64,000 bases of DNA from Rhodocollybia butyracea (lineage: Eukaryota; Basidiomycota; Agaricomycetes; Agaricales; Omphalotaceae): the NCBI GenBank assembly GCA_015501585.1, contig JADNRY010000001.1, positions 868,001 through 932,000 on the forward strand. The letters are read 5' to 3'. The position numbers and the translations under genes are program-made. Positions 11,024-20,901 of this stretch are shown here, one piece after another (within the stretch, counting starts at the first letter, position 1; each line of letters starts with the position of its first letter). Under the pieces are notes generated by a model. The model saw nothing but the letters and a program-made list of their open reading frames with translations, did not search any database and was not told the DNA's origin.

Positions 11024-13348
11024 ATGTACGAAGACGAAGAACTCTCTGAACTTTCTGAAGAGGAGGATGAGCTCGCCACCGACAAGAAAAACCATGCATC
11101 TGGACGCACTCACAAAGACCCTGCTATCGTCGGCTACAATCTTCAAAAAGCGTTAAAACCTCCTCGAGCCACAACTTATACCGCACAGGCCTTGTATGGT
11201 ACGTGTCCATGCTTTAGTATAAAGCCCAGAAATGATAAGACATAATATCCAGATCAAATACACAGTTCCGACATTGACCTTGATCCAGAGTATCAGCGAG
11301 GTGCTGTCGCCACTTCAATTTTTCTTTATCTTGTTCATTAACATACTTCTTTAGACGTCGTCTGGACGAAAGAGAAACAAACCAATCTGATCGACTCCAT
11401 TCTTCGAAATTTCTACATTCCTCCTATCATATTTGGTGCGCATTAAGGTCGAGCTACCCTTTCTTTCAAAACTCATGTTCTACATGAAATCTAGCCGTCA
11501 AGGTTTATGAAGACGGAACAGAATCGAAAACCTGTATAGACGGAAAGCAGAGATTGACAAGTATTCATCGGTGAGCTCAGTTCTACTTCACGGAATGGGG
11601 ATCGGTCTAATCCGCCACCGTTCTTAGTTTTATGGATGGACTTGTAAGTTTGAGTTGCTCACTCTTACTGTATCTTGCTCACCGCTTCCCTCTACAGATC
11701 CCCCGTATGTTTTGCGTCGTACATCTTGAGTCCCATAATTAACCTCTCTATTTCTATGGCTTCCAGATAGGGACCCGTAAGAAGTCATATCTCTTGTACG
11801 TTAAAGTTGGTCTCATATACTCCTGTTCTAGAATTACTGGCGAAAAGCTCTGGTTTAAAGATGAACCTTCAGAAGGTTCCACGTCCGCCTCAAAGCGTAA
11901 AATTCTCCCCGAGAAATATCGCACCATGTTTTCCAACAAACAAGTTGTGTGCGTCGAGTATTCCGATTTAACAGATGGTGACGAGCGAGACATCTTCCAG
12001 GTAGGTATTCACCCATGTTTCGAATATACTCATAAACACTCTCGTAGCGGGTTCAATTGGGCATGGCCCTCACTTCTGCTGAGAAGTTGCACGTCATAAA
12101 TACTCCGCGTGCAAAATTCATCCGTTCTTTGCTCGAAGAATTCGTCTCAGAGGAGACGCTTGGCTCGCCTAAAATCCCTTGGGCTAAGGAGCGTGGATCG
12201 GATTTTCGTTGCCTCGCGCAAGCTGTCTATCTTATGGATAGGTGGCCAGCTACAAAGACTGGAGCGTCGCTTAAAAATGCAGGCAGTTTACCTCAGGTGG
12301 AAAAATGGTTGAGTTTAGGTGTGGATCAAAAGAGAAAAGCAACGGCTGATGATGATGACGATTATGGAGCTGCTGCGCGGGTCCCCGAGTCCTTTATCAA
12401 GAAAGTCAAGGAGAGCTTTTCATTGATGGTACAACTGGCCGCGAGTAAAAGTCTTTCCGGACCTTTCACCTCGTACCCGAAGGTACGGTTTATCTTTTTA
12501 CTCGTTGGCTACATACTGAACCTGCTGGAAAGGTATCACCGATCGAAATGATTTGTTTTTCACTCCTTGTCTATGTTCATGGTGTTCTACCCTCTGCTGG
12601 TTCAAGGATGAGTCTTTCGGAGCTCAGTCAGGCTATCGAAGAGATGCGTCGTGATGTTCGTGTCCAGCACAAAGACATTCGGATGAACGATCGTGTCGGC
12701 AAGACAATGATAGAGTTTATTCAAACCACGGGTCCAGAAAAAAATTCGAAACCGAAGAAGGGTGCGAAGGACAATGGAGAGTTTATTTCCGCACCAGTTC
12801 CAACTACCAAATCCAGAGGAAAACGCCGCCGAGTTTCAGAAGCCGATGTGGAAAGCGACGACGAGGACTATCAACCACACAAACGATCTTCGAGAAAAAG
12901 CAGAGCACAAGTTGGCGTTCGCTCGAAACCTAAAGCCGATGGCGCTTCCCGTGTAGACCACCTCGCGACCGCACGGGCTGCCAAATCTGCTGCTAGAGCA
13001 TCCCGCGCCGCCCAACGCGCTTCATCACCCCCAAACCCCCAACGACTCCCATCACCTGATCCTGCTTCTGATGCGTTGATCAAGGCTGAACCTGAAGGTA
13101 GTGGGTCGCAGACGCCTATGCCCCCAGCCTATCAAATGGCTCCTCCTGATTTAAAACAGCTGGAGCAGCTCGTAAATGGGCTGGGACTGAGCTATCTACT
13201 CACCGGAGTCCCTCTCGAGCAACGTTCGCCTCTAGAGGTGACGCAAATCGTGCACCAAGTGACCATGCGACTCCAACCGGGAATCCAAGCCATGTCGGAT
13301 ATGCAAGGTATGCAAGGAGTGGTGCCTGGACATGGAGGTATGCAGTGA
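11024..13348 (+). CDS. DUF262 (ParB/GmrSD-N-like) domain protein
   Basis: Nine exons: 11024..11198, 11253..11300, 11355..11435, 11495..11570, 11628..11643 (16 nt), 11698..11704 (7 nt), 11771..12000, 12048..12482, 12533..13348; 627 aa in frame throughout. After an acidic N-terminus (EDEELSELSEEEDEL) the DUF262 core appears: DIDLDPEYQRDVVWTKEKQ, then IPPIIF, then the signature CIDGKQRLTSIHRFMDG. VCVEYSDLTDGDERDIFQRV and MALTSAEKL follow. In bacteria this fold (PF03235) is the nuclease/NTPase part of GmrSD and related defence enzymes; in fungi the function is unestablished. The C-terminal ~250 residues are basic and low-complexity (KRRRVSEADVESDDEDYQ, KPKKG), suggesting nuclear localisation. A 36-nt GT...AG stretch at 11796-11831 could also be spliced without changing frame. 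Confidence 0.88.
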
Positions 13349-13883
13349 CGGCGGGCTTAGTAACGTGAACGACTGCAAGACTTTTTTGTCTTTTTGTACT
13401 TGTTTAAGACAATCTCAAGATATGTCGCGTACTTTTTGAAGTAGTGTCATTTGTTCGTTGTCGAGACTCACCAGAATATAGTGTAGGATATGTAGGAGTC
13501 GGTAAATTTTTGGTTAGCACTACCTCTTACGTCTCAGTAATATTCATGCTGAATGATTTCATATCTTTATCAAGCATACTATGAAGTAAGTATCAGCGTC
13601 TCTCGTTGCTTTCGTCTTACTTTGCCCGTTGATACATTTCTGAGGTAAGTCTGGGCGGCCTTACCCTGCAAGCTCAGATGGAAATGTTTGTATCGTTGCA
13701 ATCCTTGTTGCCCGACTACAAATGCTCCTAGATTTTTTTGTAGTGTTATAAATCATCGATCGCCGGTCGACGAGATTCAGCGTCCCGGTTTACTAGAATT
13801 TCCGTGTACTGATATTCGGATAATAGTCTGTTCCATGTTTACTTGGGCGCTGTTGTCAGGGACTGTAATGAACCCCGGAGGAG

Positions 13884-13890
13884 TATAAAA
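13884..13890 (+). promoter_or_regulatory. TATA box of DM9 gene copy 1
   Basis: The sequence tataaaa lies 90 bp before the start codon in gagtataaaaacccc. The same element at the same spacing is kept in the duplicated copy (15495), in a flank that is otherwise diverging. Confidence 0.6.
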
Positions 13891-13973
13891 ACCCCACTGC
13901 TCAGTGGGATCCCCCTCCCCCAGGCTCGTAAAACTCAAAGGACCTCTCTTAAACAAACGATACTTACACTTCT

Positions 13974-14647
13974 ATGCCGTAGGCATCCCCAATCCTTATG
14001 GCAAATTATAGAGCCTAAATCCTAAAAAAAAAATTCTAATTAACAGGGAAACAGAAGGAGATCGTCTACGCCGCGAAGGGATGGCGTACTTCACCATCGA
14101 GGAAGGTGGCTACCCTCCCTGCTATGACGAGGACGGGGTTTCGCCTGTCTTCTTCGCCTCTGCGATCTTCGGGGACTATGCCAGTGTCCAGCCATGCAAG
14201 TCCGCTCCGCACATCAGCCCTACGCCGTGCTCTGTTCCATACGGAGGGCAGGAAGTCTATCATGAAGGCGCGTTTGAGGTGCTTCGATTTGACCCGGAGA
14301 CTATGGAGCTTGTGGGGAGTTCGAACGGGGAGGTTCCCTGGGGAAGAAACCCTGTCGGGGGCGGCTGGGAGGAGGACGGGAGGATGCTCTATCATGGTCT
14401 CGCTGAAGTTAACGGAGTAAGGATTCCTGGAAAGACTGCTCCGCATCTGTAAGATATATCGCGTCTTGGTCCATCTGTGTGACGATTGATATCTTTTTTC
14501 TTCTTTCTTTGCAGCGGTGGATGTAATGTCTCTTTTGGTGGCGAAGAAGTCCAGGTCACCGAAGGGTATGAAGTTTTGTAAGTCGTTCGAAAACAGCTAG
14601 GCTTGCAGTGTGCTGACGTTAGCCGGTTACTTAGAGTCTGGAGGTAA
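13974..14647 (+). CDS. DM9 / DUF3421-domain protein, copy 1 (intact)
   Basis: Four exons: 13974..13978 (ATGCC only), 14047..14448, 14515..14577, 14635..14647; 160 aa. The 5-nt first exon joins through a 68-nt intron to give MPETEGDRLRREGMAYFT. Recognition rests on the DM9/DUF3421 pattern: SVPYGGQEVYHEGAFEVL, then ELVGSSNGEVPWGR and EEDGRMLYHG, followed by a second half-repeat GGCNVSFGGEEVQVTEGYEV ending LVWR. DM9 proteins of animals and fungi form small beta-prism lectin-like folds, and some bind mannose; a carbohydrate-binding role here is inferred. No signal peptide is visible, so it is probably cytosolic. The start could instead be Met 14, but the broken second copy has no ATG there while keeping the upstream ATGCC exon, which supports the upstream start. 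Confidence 0.82.
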
Positions 14648-15494
14648 AAATCCTTGATCATCTTGGAAAAATTGTTAGCTCTCTGGAGCGCGACGAGTAA
14701 ACATTGTAAATACCTGAGCTTGAATATCTAATCGTAACGGAAAATATTATCATTATTGGCCCTCTGTCCCGTGAAATATGGGAGCCCGCCTGGCTAGGAC
14801 TCGACGCGGTGTAATTGCAAAATTATACATTACCAGGCTGTTACAACGCCGTAGTACTGGAGATGTAGTGGGTGTAGTAGTGAGTTTTTGAAAAGAGAAA
14901 AAGGGAGAGGGTCTGTGCCCGTCCTCGAGCTCTCCGCTTGGTCGCTCACCTGACCTCTTCTGCTCGGTTCCTTTCCTTCGCTCCTTCTCTATCTCCTTCT
15001 CTGGCTATGGCTGTCTTTGTTTGAATACTTACACAACTTCAATGACTGAAAGGTGCTTAAGCTCAGAGGGTATTTCAGTGCGATAATGCGATAACGGGGA
15101 AGCATTGACAGCAAGCCTTGGAGATTCAAGTTTGCTCAAGTTTGGGACTTGCAATCATAGCCTAAGGACACCGAGCATGGCCAGCTCGCGCTCACATGGG
15201 GTAAGGTACAGTCGTTGCCTCCATCTTTTGATACATTTGTGATATAAGTTATGTGGACTTACCCTGCTCTAATTGGAAGTTCGAATGGAAACGTTTGTAT
15301 CGTTGCCCTACTACAATGCTCATAGGTTTATTTTTTCTGCAGTGTTCCCTGGTACAGTGAATCACAAATCGATAGTCAACGAGATTCAGCGCCCCGGTTG
15401 TACTAGGGTTTCCGTGTACTGAGATTCGGATACTAGTCTGTTCCATGTATGCTTGGGCGCTGTTGCCAGGCGAATGCTATGAATCCCGGAGGAG

Positions 15495-15501
15495 TATAAA
15501 A
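15495..15501 (+). promoter_or_regulatory. TATA box of DM9 copy 2
   Basis: The sequence tataaaa lies 89 bp before the ATGCC first exon, the same context as the TATA element of copy 1. Confidence 0.55.
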
Positions 15502-15583
15502 ATCCACTGCTCAGTGAGACCTCCCTCCCTCAGGCTCATACAACTCAAAAGACCCCTCTCTTACAAACGATACATACACTTCT

Positions 15584-16243
15584 ATGCCGTAGGCATCCTC
15601 CATTTTTACAAATTAGACTCCTAAAATTCTAAAACACCAACTTTATTTAACAGGGAAACACAAGGAGATCGTCTACGCCGCGAGGCCCAGGCGTACTTCA
15701 CCGTCGAAGAAGGCGGCCACCCGCCTTGCTACGACCAAGACGGGGTTTCCCCCGTCTTCTTTGCCTCTGCGATCTACCAGAACTGTGTCCACCCATGCAA
15801 GTCAGCGCCGCACATCCGCCCCTCGCCGTGCTCTGTTCCGTTTGGGGGAGGGAAATATCCCACGAAGGCCCGTTTGAGGTCCTGCGATATGACCCGCAGA
15901 CGATGGAGCTTGTGAGGAGTGCGAACGGGGAGGTTCCCTGGGGGAGAACTCCTGTTGGGGGTGGCTGGGAAGAGGACGGGAGGACGCTCTATCATGGGCT
16001 CGCTCACGTCGAAGGAGTGAGGGTTCCTGGAAAGACTGCGCCGCATCTGTAAGATATTTCGCGTCTCGGTTTATAGCCTTCTGTGATGATTAATGTCTTT
16101 TTCTTTCTTTGCAGCGGTGGATGCAATGTCTCTTTTGGTGGCAAAGAAATCCACGTCAACGATGGATATGAAATTTTGTGAGTCGTTCACAAATGGCTAG
16201 GCTTTGTACTGACGTTAGCTGCTTATTTAGGGTCTGGAGGTAA
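15584..16243 (+). pseudogene. DM9 / DUF3421 protein, copy 2, frame-broken
   Basis: All four exons of copy 1 have counterparts (15584..15588, 15654..16048, 16115..16177, 16231..16243) with the same splice sites. The main exon lacks one base in the stretch after CSVPFGG (about 15845-15870, ttgggggagggaaatat). The upstream frame (PETQGDRLRREAQAYFTVEE) therefore does not join the downstream frame (EGPFEVLRYDPQTMELVRSA). Everything else is well preserved, including the TATA box and final LVWR. It is either a recently disabled tandem duplicate or a gene with a one-base assembly deletion in a G/A homopolymer run. Confidence 0.65.
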
Positions 16244-16914
16244 AATGCTTGATCATCTTGGAAAAAACAGTTAGCTCTCCGGAGCGCGACGAGTAAACTT
16301 CATCGTAAATGACTGACTTAGATTTAAATATTTAAATAAATGTAACGGAAAATATTTATCATTTTGTGCTGTCTTTGTTTGAACGCACAACTTCAATGAC
16401 TGAGAGGTGCTTAAGCTCAGGGGGTACCTCAATGCGACAATGCGATATGGGGATCCGATTGCCTGATAACGAAGTTGCTCAAATTTCCCAGTTTTGCAAT
16501 CATTAGTCTGAGTGTATGTCGCCCTCACATGGTGCATAGCGAATTGCGATAGTGAGTGTGGCGCACAGTGTCCGCGATATTTACTTCCGTTTATCTCACG
16601 TCTGCGATAAAAAATGCAGATTTTAAGCGCCTCGTCTCACTCTCGTCTCTCGGTCTTCGGCTCACTTACTACAGTATCCTACCTATAGGTATTACTAAGT
16701 AGGCCGAATGAAGGCAAAAAGCTGCTGGCTTCAAGGAGTCAAAAAAAAGAAAAAAATATCAGGCGACCGTTTGTTGAACGTGTGTGCCAATCGATATTGA
16801 ATCTTGAACTAAAAAATTCTTGAATGGAGTTGCAATTGGAGTCTCAACAGCTATAATTGGGTGGCGGAAAAAAAAAACACCAAGTTCGGGGAGCCTGTGA
16901 TCACCGTTGGACCC
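16244..16914. other. Gene-free stretch between the DM9 duplication and the repeat array
   Basis: The first ~280 bp are the downstream flank of DM9 copy 2. The rest is AT-rich with A-runs (near 16741 and 16867) and no supportable coding frame. Confidence 0.5.
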
Positions 16915-18780
16915 ACTGTGAGTCAAAGCAAGTAATATGCCAAAGTAAATGCCAAAGTAGATGTCAAAGTGTATGTCAAAGTGTATGTGTACACGATATG
17001 CCAAAGCAAAAGACGCCCATCGGGGTTCCATAGCCTTCGGTCCTCTCTATGGATAATTATCGATGAATGCCAACTTGTAAATTTGTAAACCTCAGGTAAA
17101 CAGCTCCAGGATAGACCTCGGCTTGCCTCGGCCCCGGTGTGCAAGCTTGCGCAGCACTGGCAAAGAATTGTCAAAGCACAACAAGTTGTATGGATGGAGA
17201 TCATTTACACAAAAACAGCATTTTATGTTGGATAAATATGGGTTGAGAGCCTCATGTCGGATTCAGGTAAAAAAACAATAAGGGTATTATCATGGAGGTG
17301 CTGTATATCGTCCGGCTGCAGTTCTGCCAGTGCGTCAGCTAGGAGATTAATAATATGGAGGGAAATACAATCCATGGATAATCGTACGTTTCAAGTTGGA
17401 TAAATATGGGTTGATAGCCTCGTGTCGGATCTTCAGGATCGCGGGAGGGTGGATGTATGCATGCAGATATCCACATATAGGATCGGCGACGCGTCGAAAG
17501 GATTCAAAGAGAAGGAGTACAGTGGTGTGTGGCGGAGAAAACGAAAAACAATAAGGACATTCGCACTGTGGAGGTGCTCGTCCGGCCGCGGTTCTGCCAG
17601 TGCGTCAGCTATAGGAGATTATGGTGTATACAGTTCATTGATAATCGATCGATAATCGTCGACTTTGTGTAGTTATATATCAAGTAGGATAAGTAGGATA
17701 AATATGGGTTGATAGCCTCGTGTCGGATCTCCTCAGCGCGGGAGGTACACATTTAATCGCATATGGGACTGGCGGAGCACTCGGGGGACGCGTCAAAAAG
17801 ATTCAAAAGGATTCAAAGAAACAAGGACAGTGGTGTGTAGCGGAGAGAGGGAAAAACAATAAGGACATTCGCACAGTGGAGGTGCTGCATATCGGCCGGC
17901 CACGGTTCCAGTGCTATCGTATGTTGAGTGTATGTGTCTGCTAGGAGATTATGGCATGATAACTGCCAAGCTTGTGTAGTTACATTTCGAGTTGGCTAAA
18001 TATGGGTTGAGAGCCTCGTGTCGGATCTTCAGCGCGGGAGATGGGTGTATGGATGCAGATATCCACATATAGGATCGGCGACGCGTCAAAAGGATTCAAA
18101 GACAGGAGAGGATAGAAAAAACAATAAGGAAGTGCTATCGTCCGGCTGCGGTTCTGCCAATGCGTCAGCTAGAGATTATGTATGGAATATGGAGAGATAT
18201 ACAGTCCATTGATAAGTTGTCGAATTTGTGTAGTGATAGAAATACATTCCAAGCTGTCCAAAGATGGGTTGATGCCCTTGTCTCGGATCTTCATCATCGT
18301 GGACCCACACCCAAGTAAATGCCAAAGTGTATGCCAAAGCAAAGACGCCCACTGGGGTTCCATAGCCTTGGTCTTCTACAGGTCCTTCATAGAATAGAGA
18401 TGACTATAGGGCTTGGCTCCGCCGCTCCGGTGTGCGCAGTCAAAGCACCGTAATTGTATGGAGATTGTTTACACGAAAACAGCATTTTATGTTGGCTAAA
18501 TATGGGTCAATAGCCTCGTGTCGGATCTTCAGCATCGCGGGAGGGCAGATATCCACATGCAGGACTGGCGGAGGACTCGGGGTGCGCGTCAAAAGGATTC
18601 AAAGGATTCAAAAAGATTTAAAAGAAAGAGTTACAGTGGTGTGTATCGGAGAGAACAAAAAAACAATAAGTCGGATGGAGGTACGTCCGCGGCTCCAGTC
18701 CATTCCAGTGTAGCACAAGTTTTTACATGCGTCAGCTAGTATGGAGGGAGCCACAGTTCGTTGATGGATGTGTACTAGCT
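16915..18780. repeat. Array of diverged ~240-300-bp tandem repeats
   Basis: The core (g)ataaatatgggttga(t/g)agcctcgtgtcggatctt recurs at about 17228, 17394, 17696, 17991, 18253 (degenerate) and 18491. Each core is followed by gcgggag, gatatccacat, acgcgtcaaaaggattcaaag, an a-rich aacaataagg element, ccggc(c/t)gcggttctgcca and tgcgtcagct. Spacings are about 166, 302, 295, 262 and 238 bp. A header with several gccaaagt(a/g)(a/t)atg units and ggggttccatagcc occurs at 16938-17030 and again at 18310-18365, so there is a higher-order duplication too. No long open frame persists between copies, so it is not a coding repeat. Function unknown. Confidence 0.7.
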
Positions 18781-19700
18781 AAGATAAATCAGGAATCTTC
18801 AAAGAAAGCGAGGAGAGCGAGGCATGCATACATGGAGAGAACATGGAGAGAACATGCAGGCGCAGGATGTTGTATTACCAGAAAAACACAGAAAAAGACA
18901 GGGACAGGGTCGAGAGATAGGATAGTTTAGCTAGGTTTGCGCAACCGAGGACGTGTGCATGAGGCGTTGACTTGCGGTGGAATTCCAGGAAGTCCACGAA
19001 AGAAGTGAGTATGTTGCGCAAGGCATGAAAGATAGAGTAAAAGAAGGATTCGCGAGAGCCGAGACTTCAAAGTCGAGGTTTCGCAAGTGGTTAGCCGGTG
19101 GGTATAGACCTGCTAATGAGTCTTCAAGGCCTCATGTTGGGGTTTGTGCTTGAAGCGTCGACAAGACATCGGCAGCAGTTGAACTTGAGGATTAGCAACA
19201 GGCGAGACGATGTTAGCCGATGGGATTAGACCTGCTGAAAGCCCTGTGTTTGTATTTGAAGGGTCGATGGGAAGTTGGATTCGCGCCTCGAGGGGGACAA
19301 TAGGGTGTGGTAAACAAACGAGGAATATATTCCTGAGAAATAAAGTGACCTCGAGGCACGACAATGGATGCCGGTTGGAAGGCAAGTCGGTGATTGTGGG
19401 TGATGGACGAGTCATTGATGGTCAACTTCCTGTGCTGGAACAAACGGCAGTGTGGCGCAATACGGGCATTCTTCCTGATTTGGAAAGACGGTCGAGATCT
19501 CATGTGTTGGTAGACGCTGGTACACATGGAGATTGGTTGAGACTGGACTTGTGGTGGGAATTGGGTCGAGATAGCCTGAAGTAGTACAAGAAGGAAACAA
19601 GGACTCCCAAAAGAAAAACGCATGTGTTCAAAAACCAATGTTCTGTATTTGGACATGTGTTTATGAACTTCCTAATTAGGAAATGTCGCCTTGATGGATA
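18781..19700. repeat. Gene-free stretch with a two-copy ~120-bp repeat
   Basis: The segment gttagccggtgggtatagacctgct at 19091 recurs as gttagccgatgggattagacctgct at 19210. Both are followed by a (t/g)tgt(t/g)(t/c)ttgaag(c/g)gtcga segment. No gene is supportable in the rest of the stretch. Confidence 0.5.
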
Positions 19701-19717
19701 GGCGCTAAGAAATTTGG

Positions 19718-19725
19718 TATATAAG
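19718..19725 (+). promoter_or_regulatory. TATA box of the clp1-like gene
   Basis: The sequence tatataag lies 44 bp before the start codon in an otherwise A/G-rich stretch; the spacing suits a short 5' leader. Confidence 0.5.
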
Positions 19726-19761
19726 CGCGTCCGAAATGTTTGAAGAGGACACACACCTAAA

Positions 19762-20674
19762 ATGCTACACCAAGTACCAGCCCAGCCTATTTCCTTTGCC
19801 TCGCAACACACTCGGCGTGAATCATCTGCTCCGAGTTCGTCTTCGTCCAGTGTCCAGCTTCCTCGTACTCTTGCACGGCCAGAGTTTATCGAGGTTTCTC
19901 CAGCAGCGATTGCAGCAGCTGCACCTGAACTTGTCAGTGTTCCACTCGATTATGTTCGACGAAGACTTCGGGCCGAGGTCCCTCAGTAAGCACGCGTCTC
20001 TTTAGTTTCTAATCTTACGCTAACCCATTCTAGGATGATGGCTGGTCTATCGTCTCTTGCTCCCTCCCATGTCCCAGTTCTCTCCCAAATCCCATCTGCC
20101 GCCATCGCTGTCTGTCCCACTGCGCGCGCCACCATCTCGCAACGTTCCCACGTATCCCACCCACGTCCTCGCGGTGTACTCGTCGAAATCACACGACTCG
20201 CAAGCGATGATGATCCCAGTCCACTCCCTCGTCCTTGCCGCCCAATGCGCGCGTCTCCCAGAGCTCCGAACCCCAAAACACGCTGTATCGCATACGCTTT
20301 CATTGCCAGTCATACCACTTGCCGTGCCGTCCCCTGCAGCGTTCACGATTCTCCGCACATTCATGTATGACCATCGCTTAGACGCTGTGCTCAAGGCTTT
20401 GTTCCCCTGCCATCCAGCTTCCTCGCGAACCTGTCCCATAGCACTGTCAGAGCCACTATGGCTTCGGGCCCAGCATTGCACCAATTATCCATGTACCTCG
20501 CAGAGCCTCAGGACACAATCTCCAGACCTTGACTACGCATACTTCGCATATCAAGGATCTCTGGCACGACATGGTCGCTCTGGGCTTATTCGACACCGAG
20601 CTCTGGGACACGCTCGACCTCGCTTGGGACATCGCCTCGGCGCCATGAACCTCGCTGTCACCATGCGCCGCTAA
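19762..20674 (+). CDS. clp1: Clp1-like protein, frame broken at several points
   Basis: Exon 1 is 19762..19985 and exon 2 starts at 20034 (intron GTAAGC...TTCTAG, 48 nt). The protein resembles Clp1 of Coprinopsis, needed for clamp-cell formation in the A mating-type pathway. Blocks recognised in order: PLDYVRRRLRAE, MMAGLSSLAPSHVP, PTYPTHVLAVYSS, SLPVIPLAVPSPAAFTIL, MYDHRLDAVLKALFP, FLANLSHSTVRATMASG, LQTLTTHTSHIKDLWHDMVA, LWDTLDLAWD and GAMNLA. These lie in different frames: breaks occur near 20075, 20405 (four C where five would keep frame), 20495 and 20635. Each looks like a one-base loss with flanking coding sequence intact. It is either a decayed copy or a gene hit by uncorrected deletions; the neighbouring ric8 has the same pattern. 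Identity is from remembered family motifs, not a search. Confidence 0.65.
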
Positions 20675-20901
20675 TTCTTCTCGACTTTGTTACTGTATCA
20701 AAAAGTTCTTTCGTATTTCTGTATCATACCCATATGCATCGCATCCTTCTGTAGCATCCTTTATGTAGCCACCCTTTGTATCTATAACAATCTGCTAATC
20801 GAGTTCAAATTAATTTCAATCACCGGCTTGTAGTCGCCATTCAAGTCACATGTCGGTTACTGCGTCCAACGATTCTTTTCTTTCTTTCACTCCTTCTCGC
20901 G

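Larger units (their letters stand above)
13625..16525. repeat. Tandem duplication carrying the DM9 genes (~1.6-kb units)
   Basis: Unit 1 is about 13625-15120 and unit 2 about 15228-16525. Shared flanks include ttgatacattt...ggacttaccctgc and the TATA region upstream. Downstream they share gctct(c/t)(c/t)ggagcgcgacgagtaaac and caacttcaatgactga followed by aggtgcttaagctcag. Unit 1 has an extra ~200-bp insertion in its 3' part (about 14760-15010) not seen in unit 2. Confidence 0.75.

Noticed and set aside
16938..18370. Repeat array as a CRISPR
   Set aside because: Units are long, diverged and lack equal spacers; the DNA is eukaryotic.
19210..19584. A 124-codon + strand frame
   Set aside because: It runs through a two-copy repeat and the opposite strand is equally open; no homology recognised.
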